Assembly: GCA_943788695.1 (NCBI GenBank)
Contig: CALSRG010000003.1
Location: forward strand, 104,001 to 168,000
From: an uncultured Flavobacteriaceae bacterium
GTDB taxonomy: Bacteria; Bacteroidota; Bacteroidia; Flavobacteriales; Flavobacteriaceae
Direction: 5' to 3'
DNA: 64,000 nucleotides
The position numbers and the translations under genes are program-made. Numbering within the stretch: the stretch's first letter is position 1; each line of letters opens with the position of its first letter. The notes beneath the pieces are model-generated. The model worked only from the letters and a program-made list of their open reading frames with translations. It had not been told where the DNA came from and did no database searches. Shown one piece after another: positions 55,687 to 64,000 of this stretch.

Positions 55687-55719
55687 TAAAAAGCGCTTTC
55701 AATTGAAAGCGCTTTTTTT
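55687..55719. terminator. Bidirectional terminator between rpsT and rho
   Basis: AAAGCGCTTTC / GAAAGCGCTTT around an AATT centre, a near-perfect palindrome with flanking A and T runs. Confidence 0.88.
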
Positions 55720-55743
55720 GTGCATTATATTTTTGATTGTGAC

Positions 55744-57356
55744 TTAACCGTTCATCGAAATTAAGAAATTCCTCGTTATTGCGAGTTTGTTTAAATCGCT
55801 CGTTAATAAATTCCATTGCCTCGACAGGATTCATGTCTGCTAAGTACTTTCGCATGATCCACATTCGTTGAATGGTTTTTTCATCTAATAAATATCATCA
55901 CGTCTGGTACTCGATGAAATCAAGTCTATGGCTGGGAAAATACGTCGATTTGAGATCTTGCGATCAATTGGAGCTCCATATTTCCAGTACCTTTAAATTC
56001 TTCAAAGATAACTTCATCCATTTTAGAGCCAGTTTCAGTTAAGGCTGTAGCAATAATTGATAATGATCCTCCATTTTCGATATTTCTCGCTGCTCCAAAG
56101 AAACGTTTTGGCTTGTGGAGTGCATTGGCATCAACACCACCACTTAAAATTTTACCTGATGCTGGTTGAACAGTATTGTAGGCTCTAGCCAATCGTGTAA
56201 TTGAATCAAGAAGAATAACAACATCGTGGCCACATTCTACTAATCGCTTTGCTTTTTCTAAAACGATATTAGCGATTTTCACATGCTCGTGAGCTTCTTT
56301 ATCAAAGGTAGAGGCAATAACTTCACCACGTACATTTCGTTGCATATCTGTCACTTCCTCAGGACGTTCATCAATCAGTAAAATATTTGATATACTTCAG
56401 GATGATTTGCAGCAATTGCGTTAGCTACATCTTTAAGAACATTGTTTTACCAGTTTTTGGTTGAGACACAATCATACCACGCTGTCCTTTGCCAATTGGC
56501 GAAAACAAATCCATAATTCGAGTCGATATGGTACTTTGTTTTTCTGCTAAATTGAATTTCTCTTTTGGGAATAAAGGTGTTAAGATGTTCAAAGATACAC
56601 GATCGCGCACAACCTCTGGTCTCTAACCGTTAATTTTAGACACCTTAATTAAGGGAAAATATTTCTCACCTTCTTTTGGTGGTCGTACGTGTCCAAGAAC
56701 AGTATCACCAGTTTTTAACCCAAAAAGTCTGATTTGAGATTGAGAAACATAAATATCGTCGGGAGAAGCAAGTAATTGTAGTCCGAAGATCTTAAAAAAC
56801 CATAGCCATCAGGCATAATGTCTAATACACCTTCACTTTCAATAATGGCATCAAATTCGAAATCAGGTTCCTTATAGCGGTTCCGATTGTCTTTGTTACC
56901 ATCAGGAACGGACTTGTTAGGATCTTGTTTCTGTTGGTTGTTTCTGTTGTTTTGGTTTGGCTTTTGATTTGATTTTTGCCGGTCTCCATTTTGGCCTCGA
57001 TCGACTGGTCTAGGACGCTTTGGAGCTTCCTGATTTTGTGGCTTGTTTTCATTTGAAGATTCCGTAGGTACTCCTTTTGATTCTTCCTTTGTCGCTACCG
57101 TCCGTGGATTTGGAGTATATTTTTCCTTTTGAGGTCTTGGTTTTGGTGCTGGACGTTCTTTTGAAACCGCTTTGTTATCTGAAACCTCGCTCGCCTGAGG
57201 CGTTTCTGTTTTAACTGGGTTTGCAGCTTGATGATCTAAAATTTTGTAAACGAGATCTAATTTTTTTAGAGATCGATATTTAGAAATATTCAGCTCTTTG
57301 GCTATATCTTGAAGATCTTGAAGTTTTTTCTCCTTTAAGTCTGTAATTTCAAACAT
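55744..57356 (-). CDS. rho: Transcription termination factor Rho, broken by multiple indels
   Basis: A hexameric RNA helicase ending transcription. Segments in order: Rho N-terminal domain (about 1-43, [17 protein letters not shown]), a low-complexity P/K/N/Q insert (about 47-165), the RNA-binding domain ([20 protein letters not shown]), the P-loop SQPKTGKT, Walker [17 protein letters not shown], the Q/R loops ([41 protein letters not shown]) and the C-terminus ([24 protein letters not shown]). Frame changes are needed near 56775, 56620, 56580, 56445, 56390, 55970, 55890 and 55760. All expected pieces are present, so sequence error is more likely than gene loss. Confidence 0.85.
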
Positions 57357-57422
57357 GTTTTGTGATTAGTTAATAAGAGTCAGTGGATAAATAAATTGTT
57401 TACTCAGAAATAAGTGGTAATT

Positions 57423-57446
57423 GAATCGATTGAAGTGTGAATCGAT
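57423..57446. repeat. Direct repeat GAATCGAT-N8-GAATCGAT in the rho leader
   Basis: Copies start at 57423 and 57439, 16 bp apart; each contains palindromic ATCGAT, so the pair also forms ATCGATT-N8-AATCGAT. It lies about 67-90 bp upstream of the rho ATG and could be an operator. Nothing else was recognised in the 153-bp gap. Confidence 0.35.
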
Positions 57447-57509
57447 AGGGCAATAATACAATCTTTTTTTGAACTTATATCAATTGATCAAAAAAAACAT
57501 GAAGAGAAT

Positions 57510-58016
57510 TTATTTTTGATATTCATGTCGATCGTATTCAATGACCTCTAACGAATTGATTATTCCTTCATGGACCTCAAAACGAAGCATAGTACACACT
57601 TTGTGAAATCCGTGCTTACCCGCAGCACCAGGATTCATGTGTAGTAAGTTGTACTTTTTATCTGATATGACTTTTAAAATATGTGAATGACCACAAATAA
57701 ATAGTTGTGGCCTTTTGGACTCAATTACCGTCCTAATTTTTGCGGGATATCTCCCAGGATATCCTCCAATATGAGTCATCCAAACATTAATGCCTTCACA
57801 GTTAAAAAATTGATTTTCAGAAAATTGAGACCTTAATACGCTACCATCAATATTGCCATAAACCGCACGAAGTGGTTTCAATGCAGCGATGGTGTCTGTT
57901 ACTTTGCTGTCTCCAATATCACCTGCATGCCATACTTCATCAGCCCATTTTGAATGATTTACGATACGCTCATCAATATAGCCATGGGTGTCGGAAAGTA
58001 AAAGAATCTTTTTCAT
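57510..58016 (-). CDS. YfcE/MJ0936-like metallophosphoesterase
   Basis: A small calcineurin-like phosphodiesterase of 168 residues with the metal-binding motifs in order: LLLSDTHGY (Asp9, His11), VWHAGDIGD, VYGNIDG, MTHIGGYPGRYP and FICGHSHI. Its substrate is unknown, but family members act on phosphodiesters such as glycerophosphodiesters or cyclic nucleotides. The frame is intact although the genes on both sides are broken, which marks local variation in sequence quality. Confidence 0.88.
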   Translation of the reverse strand: MKKILLLSDTHGYIDERIVNHSKWADEVWHAGDIGDSKVTDTIAALKPLRAVYGNIDGSVLRSQFSENQFFNCEGINVWMTHIGGYPGRYPAKIRTVIESKRPQLFICGHSHILKVISDKKYNLLHMNPGAAGKHGFHKVCTMLRFEVHEGIINSLEVIEYDRHEYQK

Positions 58017-58083
58017 CTGAATCTTGCTGTCGGATACAAGCTTAAAACTAGCTATCTTTGCGATTCAAAAATATCATTTTTCC

Positions 58084-58814
58084 TTGAAGTATTTCATAGA
58101 ATTAGCATACAATGGGACGCATTTTTCATGGTTGGCAAATACAAGCCAATGCAGAATCAGTCGAGGCAACTATTGAGAATACGCTTTCATTATTGTTAGG
58201 TGAACCAACAGATATTGTAGGAGCAGGTCGCACTGATGCAGGGGTTCACGCCTCGTTTATGACAGCTCATTTTGATCATTCTACTGATTTAAATCTTGAG
58301 GATCTAACACATCGATTGAATGGATTTTTACCCAAATCTATTGCCATCCAGAAGATCGTTCAAGTTGTTGAAAACGCTCATGCGCGATTTGACGCAACGG
58401 CGCGAACTTATTTATACAAAATTACCCAACAAAAAAATCCTTTTTTAGAGGGTTGGGCCTATGAATATAAGCATCCGTTAGACATTCGCTTTAATGAATC
58501 AGGCAGCACGATTATTGCTATGTCATCAAAATTTTAAGTGTTTTTCGAGGTCAAATACTGATGTAAAAACCTATAATTGTAAGATCGTTAAAGCAGAATG
58601 GTATTTTGAAAAAGATCAACTTGTTTTTGTGATCACCGCTGATAGGTTTTTGAGAAATATGGTTCGAGCCATTGTAGGAACCCTATTAGATATTGGTACA
58701 GGGAAACTCAATGTTGATGATTTTATTAAAATATTGGCCTCTAAAAATAGATCTGAGGCTGGCGCTTCAGTTCCTGCGCATGGTTTTATACCTCGCAGGC
58801 ATCACATATCCTAA
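58084..58814 (+). CDS. truA: tRNA pseudouridine(38-40) synthase TruA, frameshifted at about 58125 and 58495
   Basis: It forms pseudouridine in the tRNA anticodon arm. The N-terminus is in one frame from a TTG at 58084 (KYFIELAYNGTHF), then GWQIQANAESVEATIENTLSLLLGE, the catalytic GAGRTDAGVHA and RFDATARTYLYKI in the next frame, then MNQAARLLLCHQNFKCFS, ADRFLRNMVRAIVGTLLDIGTGK and ASVPAHGFIPRR in the third. One extra T at each of two short T runs explains both breaks. Complete sequence content argues for sequencing error. Confidence 0.83.
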
Positions 58815-58829
58815 AAACATCTACCTATA

Positions 58830-60601
58830 ATGTCTGAGAACAAACCCAAGTCCTTTGATTTTAATCTTTATAAAAGATTAATGCAATATATAAGACCCTA
58901 TAAACTTGTGTTTGTGTGCAGTTTTTTAGCTGTTTTTGCATTGTCTGTTTTTTGGTGCAGCCAAACCATATCTGACACAAATTATTGTTGATGGGTTTAT
59001 TGAAACTAAAGTTTCAGAGGGTTTTCTAACCATGATTATGTTGCTTTTTGTCATTTTGGTCTTGGAAGTAAGTACAAACCCTCTTATTCATTTATTGGGC
59101 CAATTGGCTGGGTCAATCTGTAGTAAAGGACATTCGAGTCAAATTATACAAGCACATGCTCAATTTTAAAATGTCATATTTCGATAAATCGTCAGTTGGC
59201 GTCTTGATCACTAGAGCGGTTACTGATATGGAGCGTATCGCTGATATCTTTAGCGAGGGATTATTTATGATTATTAGTGATGTGCTCAAGATGCTTGTTG
59301 TTGGTGGCGTGATGTGCTATATGAATTGGAAGCTGAGTTTGATCGTTTTTTGCACGCTGCCAATAATTGTTTATGCGACAAAAGTCTTTCAGAAATACAT
59401 GAAAAAGGCCTTCGATGAAGTTAGAACAGAGGTTGCCAATTTAAATTCCTTTGTTCAAGAACGTGTTACTGGAAATGAAAACCTTACAGCTTTTTACTCG
59501 CGAATCTATCGAATTAGAGAACTTCAAATCGATAAATGAGCGTCATAAAAAAGGGCTGGTTAAAGACAGTTTGGTACAATTCTATTTTTTTCCCAATTGC
59601 GGAAATTATCTCATCAGTTACATTAGGTTTAGTGGTGTGGTTTGGTGGATTGAACATGATTGATCAAAGTACCGTGACTCTAGGAGAAGTTACTGCTTTT
59701 GTCATGATGATTCCAATGATGTTTAGGCCTTTAAATCAAATTGCGAATAAATTCAACACCCTTCAAATGGGTATGGTCGCCTCTTCTAGGGTGTTCAAGG
59801 TGTTAGACACAGATTCAAGAATCGACCGCTCAGGTGAGGCCATTGCGCCTCATTTCGAAGGTGTTATACAATTTCAAAATGTCCATTTTTCTTATTTACA
59901 AGATGAACCTGTTGTTAATGGTCTCGATCTGAGTATCAAAGCCGGAGAAACTATCGCCATCGTTGGTGCTACAGGTGCTGGCAAGTCCACAGTGATCAAT
60001 TTGCTCAATCGTTTTTATGATATTGATTCGGGTGAAATTAGCATTGATGGAAAGAACATTAAATCTTTCACCTTAACTTCATTGAGAGGTCAAATAGCCA
60101 TCGTTTTACAAGATGTGTTTTTGTTTGCTGACACTATTTTGAATAATATCACCTTGCGGAATCCTGAAATTTCATTGACTCAAGTTCAGGCGGCCGCACG
60201 TGAAATAGGTATTGATGAATTTATTGAAAGCCTCCCTGGTGGTTACGATTTTAAACGTAAAGGAACGGGGCGCCATGTTGTCTTCTGGTCAAAAGCAATT
60301 GTTATCCTTTTTAAGGGCTTACGTCACAAATCCAAGCATCCTTATTCTTGACGAGGCAACCTCGTCAGTTGATATGCATGCCGAGCAGCTGATTCAGATT
60401 GCTACAGATAAAATGACTAAGAACCGAACATCAATAGTTATAGCGCACAGACTTGCAACGGTTCAGAAAGCCGATAGAATCATTGTCATGGAAAAAGGAA
60501 AGATTGTGGAAGATGGCTCTCATCATGAACTTTTGAAAAATGACAATGGATATTATAAACATCTTTATGAAGTACAGTTTCTGCATACATCGGTAATTTA
60601 A
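58830..60601 (+). CDS. ABC transporter ATP-binding/permease protein (MsbA/LmrA-like exporter), frameshifted
   Basis: A half-transporter with fused membrane and ATPase domains. In order: MSENKPKSFDFNLYKRLMQYIRPYK, membrane segments including VFALSV and AAKPYLTQIIVDGF, WANWLGQSV, the exporter loop LYKHMLNFKMSYFDKSSVGVLITRAVTDMERIADIFS, then the ATPase with Walker A VGATGAGKSTVINLL, Q-loop IAIVLQDVFLFADTI, signature LSSGQKQLLSFLRAYV and Walker B ILILDEATSSVD. Frame changes of about five single-base insertions are needed (near 58950, 59070, 59470, 59597 and 60252), mostly in A or T runs. The substrate is unknown; lipid or drug export is typical of the family. Confidence 0.82.
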
Positions 60602-61384
60602 TTTAAATCACTTTCCAAACACTTTAGGAGTTCTTCTTTATCGTTGAACGAAATAAAAGCGCCATCTCTGGCGTATGATAGTTCGCCGCGTTCTTCGGAT
60701 ACTACAATCGCTAGGGCATCCGTTTTTTCAGTAATTCCAATGGGCAGCGCGATGTCTCAATCCAAAGCGTTGCGGCACATTGGCCTGCTCTGTTACGGGA
60801 AGTGCAATGCGTGTGGCTTTGATGCTATTTTTTTCTATAATTATGGCGCCATCATGTAAGGGACTGTTTTTAAAAAATATACTTTGAATGATTGAGGAGC
60901 TCAAGGTTATCGACGTACGGTGATCATGGGCGATTAAAAAATCTAAGTTATTATTTCGTTCAATAACTATTAAGGCGCCAGTCTTTGTAGTTGCCATTTG
61001 CTCGCAGGCATCTACTAGTGCATGAATATTGGTCTCATTCTTAGTATCGGACTTAAGAAAAAACGCAGTTGCTTTAAAAACCGCCGTCTTCGTCCAAAAT
61101 TCGATGACCCTAGCATCAATAAGAATTTTCGAATTTCTTGTTGAAAGACAACAATTAACGCAAACATTCCTACATTAATAAAACCTCCTAAAATACCGCT
61201 TAACAGAGGCATTTTGAAGGGCTTGTGTGAGTTTGAATATCAAATATATGATAACGATTCCAGTAAAAATATTGATTGCTACTGTTCCCTTAACGAGTTT
61301 ATAGAGATAGTAAAGTAAAAAGGCGACAAGCAGAAGATCAATTACTTCTACAATGCTGAATTTGAAGGTGTCCCAGAATACCAT
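60598..61384 (-). CDS. cdaA: Diadenylate cyclase CdaA (c-di-AMP synthase), frameshifted
   Basis: It makes c-di-AMP from two ATP at the inner membrane. The N-terminal part has three membrane segments (IVEVIDLLLVAFLLYYLYKLV, GIVIIYLIF, GGFINVGMFALIVVFQQEIRKFL). The DAC domain has GALIVIERNNNLDFL, the DGA motif in NSPLHDGAIII and the RHR motif in RFGLRHRAA, then EKTDALAIVVSEERGELSYARDGAF in another frame. Three or more indels (near 61210, 61085 and 60755) break the frame. It is downstream of folP on the same strand and overlaps the ABC gene end by 4 bp. Confidence 0.83.
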
Positions 61385-61426
61385 GTCTTCTCACTTTTCG
61401 TAAAAATAGAATTTTTTTATCAATAC

Positions 61427-62272
61427 CTATTTTAATTGTTTCAATAGCTCGATACTTTCTGTGGCCTCTTTGACATCGTGAACTCGAAGTATTTGAACGC
61501 CTTTGTTTAACGCAATGGTATTAAGACAGATGGTTCCAGCGAGGGCCTCATCAGCTGTGGAGTCAAGAGTTTTATAAATCATTGATTTTCTTGATAACCC
61601 GACGAGGATAGGTTTGTCTAAATGGTGAAGTAGTTCGAGCTTATCAAGAAGTTCGAAGTTTTGTGGAGTAGATTTGGAGAATCCAAACCCGGGATCTACA
61701 ATCACATCTATAATTCCTGCAGCATGGGCTGCGGCACAACGCTCGGAAAAATATAAGATGATGTCTCGTACCAAATCGTCATAAACACAATTGGACATCA
61801 TTGTTTGTGGAGTACCTCTCATGTGCATCAAAACATAGGGAACTTTCAGTTCTGCTACGGTGCTAAACATGAGCTCATCCATTTGTCCGCCAGAAACGTC
61901 ATTGACCATACAAGCACCGCTATAAAAAGCTTCTTTAGCAACTTTTGACCTAAACGTATCAATTGAAATTAATGCCTTAGGAAATTGTTTGGATAATAAT
62001 TCAATTACTGGAATCACGCGTTTTAATTCTTCATCTACAGAAATATTCTTAGCATTAGGTCGGGTGCTATAGCCTCCCACGTCAAGAAATGTAGCGCCAT
62101 CCTTTAACATTTTTTCGGCCTGCTGAAGCACGACATCCGAAGTAGAAAGTTTGCCACCATCATAAAATGAATCAGGTGTCATATTCAAAATACCCATGAC
62201 GATAGGTGTATTGATCTTTATGAGTTGGCCATTGCAGTTTAGTGTCATGCGAGATGTGTATAAATGCGTCAA
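61427..62272 (-). CDS. folP: Dihydropteroate synthase
   Basis: It condenses dihydropterin pyrophosphate with p-aminobenzoate in folate synthesis. The 281-residue protein has the pterin-binding signatures GILNMTPDSFYDGGK and FLDVGGYSTRPNA, then SIDTFRSKVA, MVNDVSGGQMDELM and DPGFGFSKSTPQNFELL. The start is taken at 62272, though Met9 (62248) would also fit. It is upstream of cdaA, a linkage seen in several phyla. It is divergent from, and slightly overlaps the leader of, the DUF1599 gene. Confidence 0.94.
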   Translation of the reverse strand: MTHLYTSRMTLNCNGQLIKINTPIVMGILNMTPDSFYDGGKLSTSDVVLQQAEKMLKDGATFLDVGGYSTRPNAKNISVDEELKRVIPVIELLSKQFPKALISIDTFRSKVAKEAFYSGACMVNDVSGGQMDELMFSTVAELKVPYVLMHMRGTPQTMMSNCVYDDLVRDIILYFSERCAAAHAAGIIDVIVDPGFGFSKSTPQNFELLDKLELLHHLDKPILVGLSRKSMIYKTLDSTADEALAGTICLNTIALNKGVQILRVHDVKEATESIELLKQLK

Positions 62273-62338
62273 AAATTCCTCAGAAACCTCTTGTATGTGT
62301 TTATTTTGGATGTAAATTTACACAAAATAGCGCTACGC

Positions 62339-62881
62339 ATGGAACGCACTCTTCAACAATACGACAGTGTCGCCAGGACATGTCAAGATTTATTTGAACG
62401 TAAAATGAATGATTATGGTTGCGCATGGCGTATTCTGAGGTTAAGTTCGTTGACGGACCAAATTTTTATTAAGGCTCAAAGGATTAGAAGTTTACAGCAA
62501 AAAAGTGTTCGAAAAATAGATGAAGGTCAGGCAGGTGAATTTATCGGTATTGTAAATTATTGTGTAATGGCCTTAATTCAAATTGATTTAGGTATCGTTG
62601 CACAACCGGATTTGGAACCTGAAAAAGCATTAGAGCTTTATACTTTGAAATTGTCCGAAACCCGTCAATTAATGCAAGATAAAAATCATGATTATGGCGA
62701 GGCATGGCGTGACATGCGCGTAAGTTCATTAACTGATTTAATCATTCAAAAACTCCTTCGAGTAAAGCAAATTGAGAATAATCAAGGTAAAACCACCGTT
62801 AGCGAGGGGATCGATGCCAATTATCAAGACATGATAAATTATGCCATTTTTGCACTCATCCATTTAAATTCTAAGTTATGA
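62339..62881 (+). CDS. DUF1599 domain protein with two internal repeats
   Basis: A 180-residue cytoplasmic protein made of two similar halves: DLFERKMNDYGCAWRILRLSSLTDQIFIKAQRIRSLQ in the first and LMQDKNHDYGEAWRDMRVSSLTDLIIQKLLRVKQIE in the second, both followed by a (I/M)VNYxxxALI-type helix. This is the DUF1599 pattern, and its function is not known to me. The ATG at 62339 gives MERTLQQYDS; a longer reading adds 25 residues from the leader. Its stop codon overlaps the next start by 4 bp (ATGA), so the two are coupled. Confidence 0.85.
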   Translation: MERTLQQYDSVARTCQDLFERKMNDYGCAWRILRLSSLTDQIFIKAQRIRSLQQKSVRKIDEGQAGEFIGIVNYCVMALIQIDLGIVAQPDLEPEKALELYTLKLSETRQLMQDKNHDYGEAWRDMRVSSLTDLIIQKLLRVKQIENNQGKTTVSEGIDANYQDMINYAIFALIHLNSKL

Positions 62882-63978
62882 AAACCTTAACTCATGTCAT
62901 CCGAATTGCCGTTGGAACTTTGTTTATTTTTTCAGGATTAATTAAACTCAATGACCCTGTGGGTTTTGCTTTTAAGCTGGAAGAGTACTTTGGTCAAACG
63001 GTATTAGATTTGCCAATTCTAGAGCCTTATGCCTTGGTCATCGCAGTATTTGTCGTTGTATTTGAGGTGCTTCTTGGCGTATTTTTATTACTTGGATATC
63101 AAGTAAAATTTACCATGTTCAATTTGTTGGGTATGATTGTATTTTTCACTTTCCTAACCTTTTATTCGGCCTATTTCAATAAAGTAACAGATTGCGGTTG
63201 TTTTGGTGATGCCATAAAACTTACCCCTTGGGAGTCTTTTACGAAAGATGTGATTCTTTTAATTTTAATTGTTTGGCTTTTTATCAAACAACGATTGATT
63301 GCACCTTACTTTAGCGGTGTGACCAATTCAATTGTAGTTTTGACCAGCATGATTGCTTCTATGAGTGTGGTTTATTATGTTTTGATGCATTTACCGATTT
63401 TAGATTTTCGACCTTACAAAGTTCAATCAAATATTGTTGAACAGAGCATCATTCCGGAGGATGCTCCTAAACCAATAGTAGAATACACTTGGTATTTTCA
63501 AGTAGATGGCGCAGAACAGTCCTTCGTAACTAATGGATCATACCCTGCGGTTGAAGGTGGTGAATATTTGCGCTTTGAAACCAAGACCATTCAGGAAGGC
63601 TATGAGCCTCCCATTCACGATTTTTCAATCGAAAAGGGTGACGAAAATTATTTTGAAGACATGATGGCCGAACCTAAATTGCTCATCATCTTTTCGTATA
63701 ATTTAGCGAAAAGCGAATCAAAAGGAATGTTAATATTGCCAGAACTTATTGAGCGTGCTGAGAAATCAGGCTATATGGTTATCGGTTTGACAGCAACTGG
63801 CGAGAAAGAACAATTACTAATCTGTGAAAAATATGGCTTAGACATTCCATTTTATTTTGCTGATGAAACTGCACTAAAAACAGTAGTGCGCTCAAATCCA
63901 GCTGCGTTAAAACTAGCGGAGGGAACTATCTTAGATAAAAAGCATTGGAACGATTTTGATCAATTAAGCTTCGACTAA
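62878..63978 (+). CDS. BT_3928-like / DoxX family membrane protein
   Basis: A 366-residue protein with about four transmembrane helices in the first 150 residues: IRIAVGTLFIFSGLIKLNDPVGFAFKLEEYF, then LVIAVFVVVFEVLLGVFLLLG, and a conserved NKVTDCGCFGDAIKLTPW loop whose two Cys resemble those of MauE/DoxX-like redox proteins. The C-terminal part (about 190-366) is soluble and may resemble a thioredoxin-like domain (LLIIFSYNLAKSESKG, GYMVIGLTATGEKEQ), but no CxxC is visible there. It is coupled to the DUF1599 gene. The function is unknown; a redox role is suggested by the Cys loop only. Confidence 0.82.
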   Translation: MKTLTHVIRIAVGTLFIFSGLIKLNDPVGFAFKLEEYFGQTVLDLPILEPYALVIAVFVVVFEVLLGVFLLLGYQVKFTMFNLLGMIVFFTFLTFYSAYFNKVTDCGCFGDAIKLTPWESFTKDVILLILIVWLFIKQRLIAPYFSGVTNSIVVLTSMIASMSVVYYVLMHLPILDFRPYKVQSNIVEQSIIPEDAPKPIVEYTWYFQVDGAEQSFVTNGSYPAVEGGEYLRFETKTIQEGYEPPIHDFSIEKGDENYFEDMMAEPKLLIIFSYNLAKSESKGMLILPELIERAEKSGYMVIGLTATGEKEQLLICEKYGLDIPFYFADETALKTVVRSNPAALKLAEGTILDKKHWNDFDQLSFD

Positions 63979-64000
63979 TTTGTTACTGTATTTACAACGT

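Noticed and set aside
55418..61384. True pseudogene cluster from genome reduction
   Set aside because: Conserved residues persist on both sides of every break, no large deletions occur, and the intact phosphoesterase lies in the middle.

Overview
The window looks like a chromosomal segment of a marine member of the Flavobacteriaceae (Bacteroidetes). The evidence is AT-rich DNA, Bacteroidetes-type promoters (TTTG, about 19 nt, TAnnTTTG), few Shine-Dalgarno sequences, type IX secretion and gliding genes (porV, porU, gldJ), a fused secDF, a Bacteroidetes-type Rho with a long low-complexity insert, a proteorhodopsin beside its retinal-forming oxygenase blh, and several outer-membrane and lipoprotein families typical of the group. 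No IS element, prophage, CRISPR array or rRNA operon was seen. The genus cannot be named from this sequence alone.

Layout. 1-2.1 kb: end of an ECF sigma factor operon with a membrane-anchored partner and an outer-membrane protein. 2.2-10.3 kb: acyl-CoA dehydrogenase, anmK, then a Glu/Leu dehydrogenase - nhaD - exbB - exbD - tonB - folC run. 10.4-10.6 kb: two tRNA-Val genes. 10.7-20.8 kb: a large lipoprotein, murF, gldJ, porU and porV. 21-27 kb: pyruvate dehydrogenase E1 alpha and E2, an SDR, ctlX and argS. 27.1-28.8 kb: proteorhodopsin and blh, divergently arranged. 28.9-36.3 kb: folD, rluF, an alpha/beta hydrolase, queE, gyrB, a DUF6588-like protein and mdh. 36.4-42.8 kb: secDF, lgt, yidD, cysS and folE. 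42.9-50.9 kb: a small secreted protein overlapping a gene for an approximately 2500-residue T9SS type B surface protein. 50.9-55.2 kb: a FadL-like porin, a low-complexity lipoprotein and proS. 55.3-64 kb: tRNA-Glu, rpsT, rho, a phosphoesterase, truA, an ABC exporter, cdaA, folP, a DUF1599 protein and a DoxX/BT_3928-like protein.

Three points deserve attention. (1) The giant surface protein holds a 693-bp higher-order tandem repeat (three 77-residue modules) that reads as identical at nucleotide level over about 1.78 kb. (2) Eight genes, most of them housekeeping (tonB, folC, folD, rpsT, rho, truA, an ABC exporter, cdaA), are broken by small indels although conserved protein continues in the other frames. 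Two dense clusters (28.93-29.27 kb and 55.4-61.2 kb) look like low-quality sequence, not gene decay. (3) Several leaders carry inverted or direct repeats, at gyrB, the DUF6588-like gene and rho, that annotation does not explain.

Together the genes suggest a gliding or surface-active, polymer-feeding marine heterotroph. A light-driven proton pump could supplement the proton gradient used by NhaD, ExbBD-TonB, SecDF and T9SS; that link is inference. I did not find a convincing wholly new multi-gene system here. The best candidates for new biology are the homogenised adhesin repeat with its coupled small secreted protein and the structured leaders.
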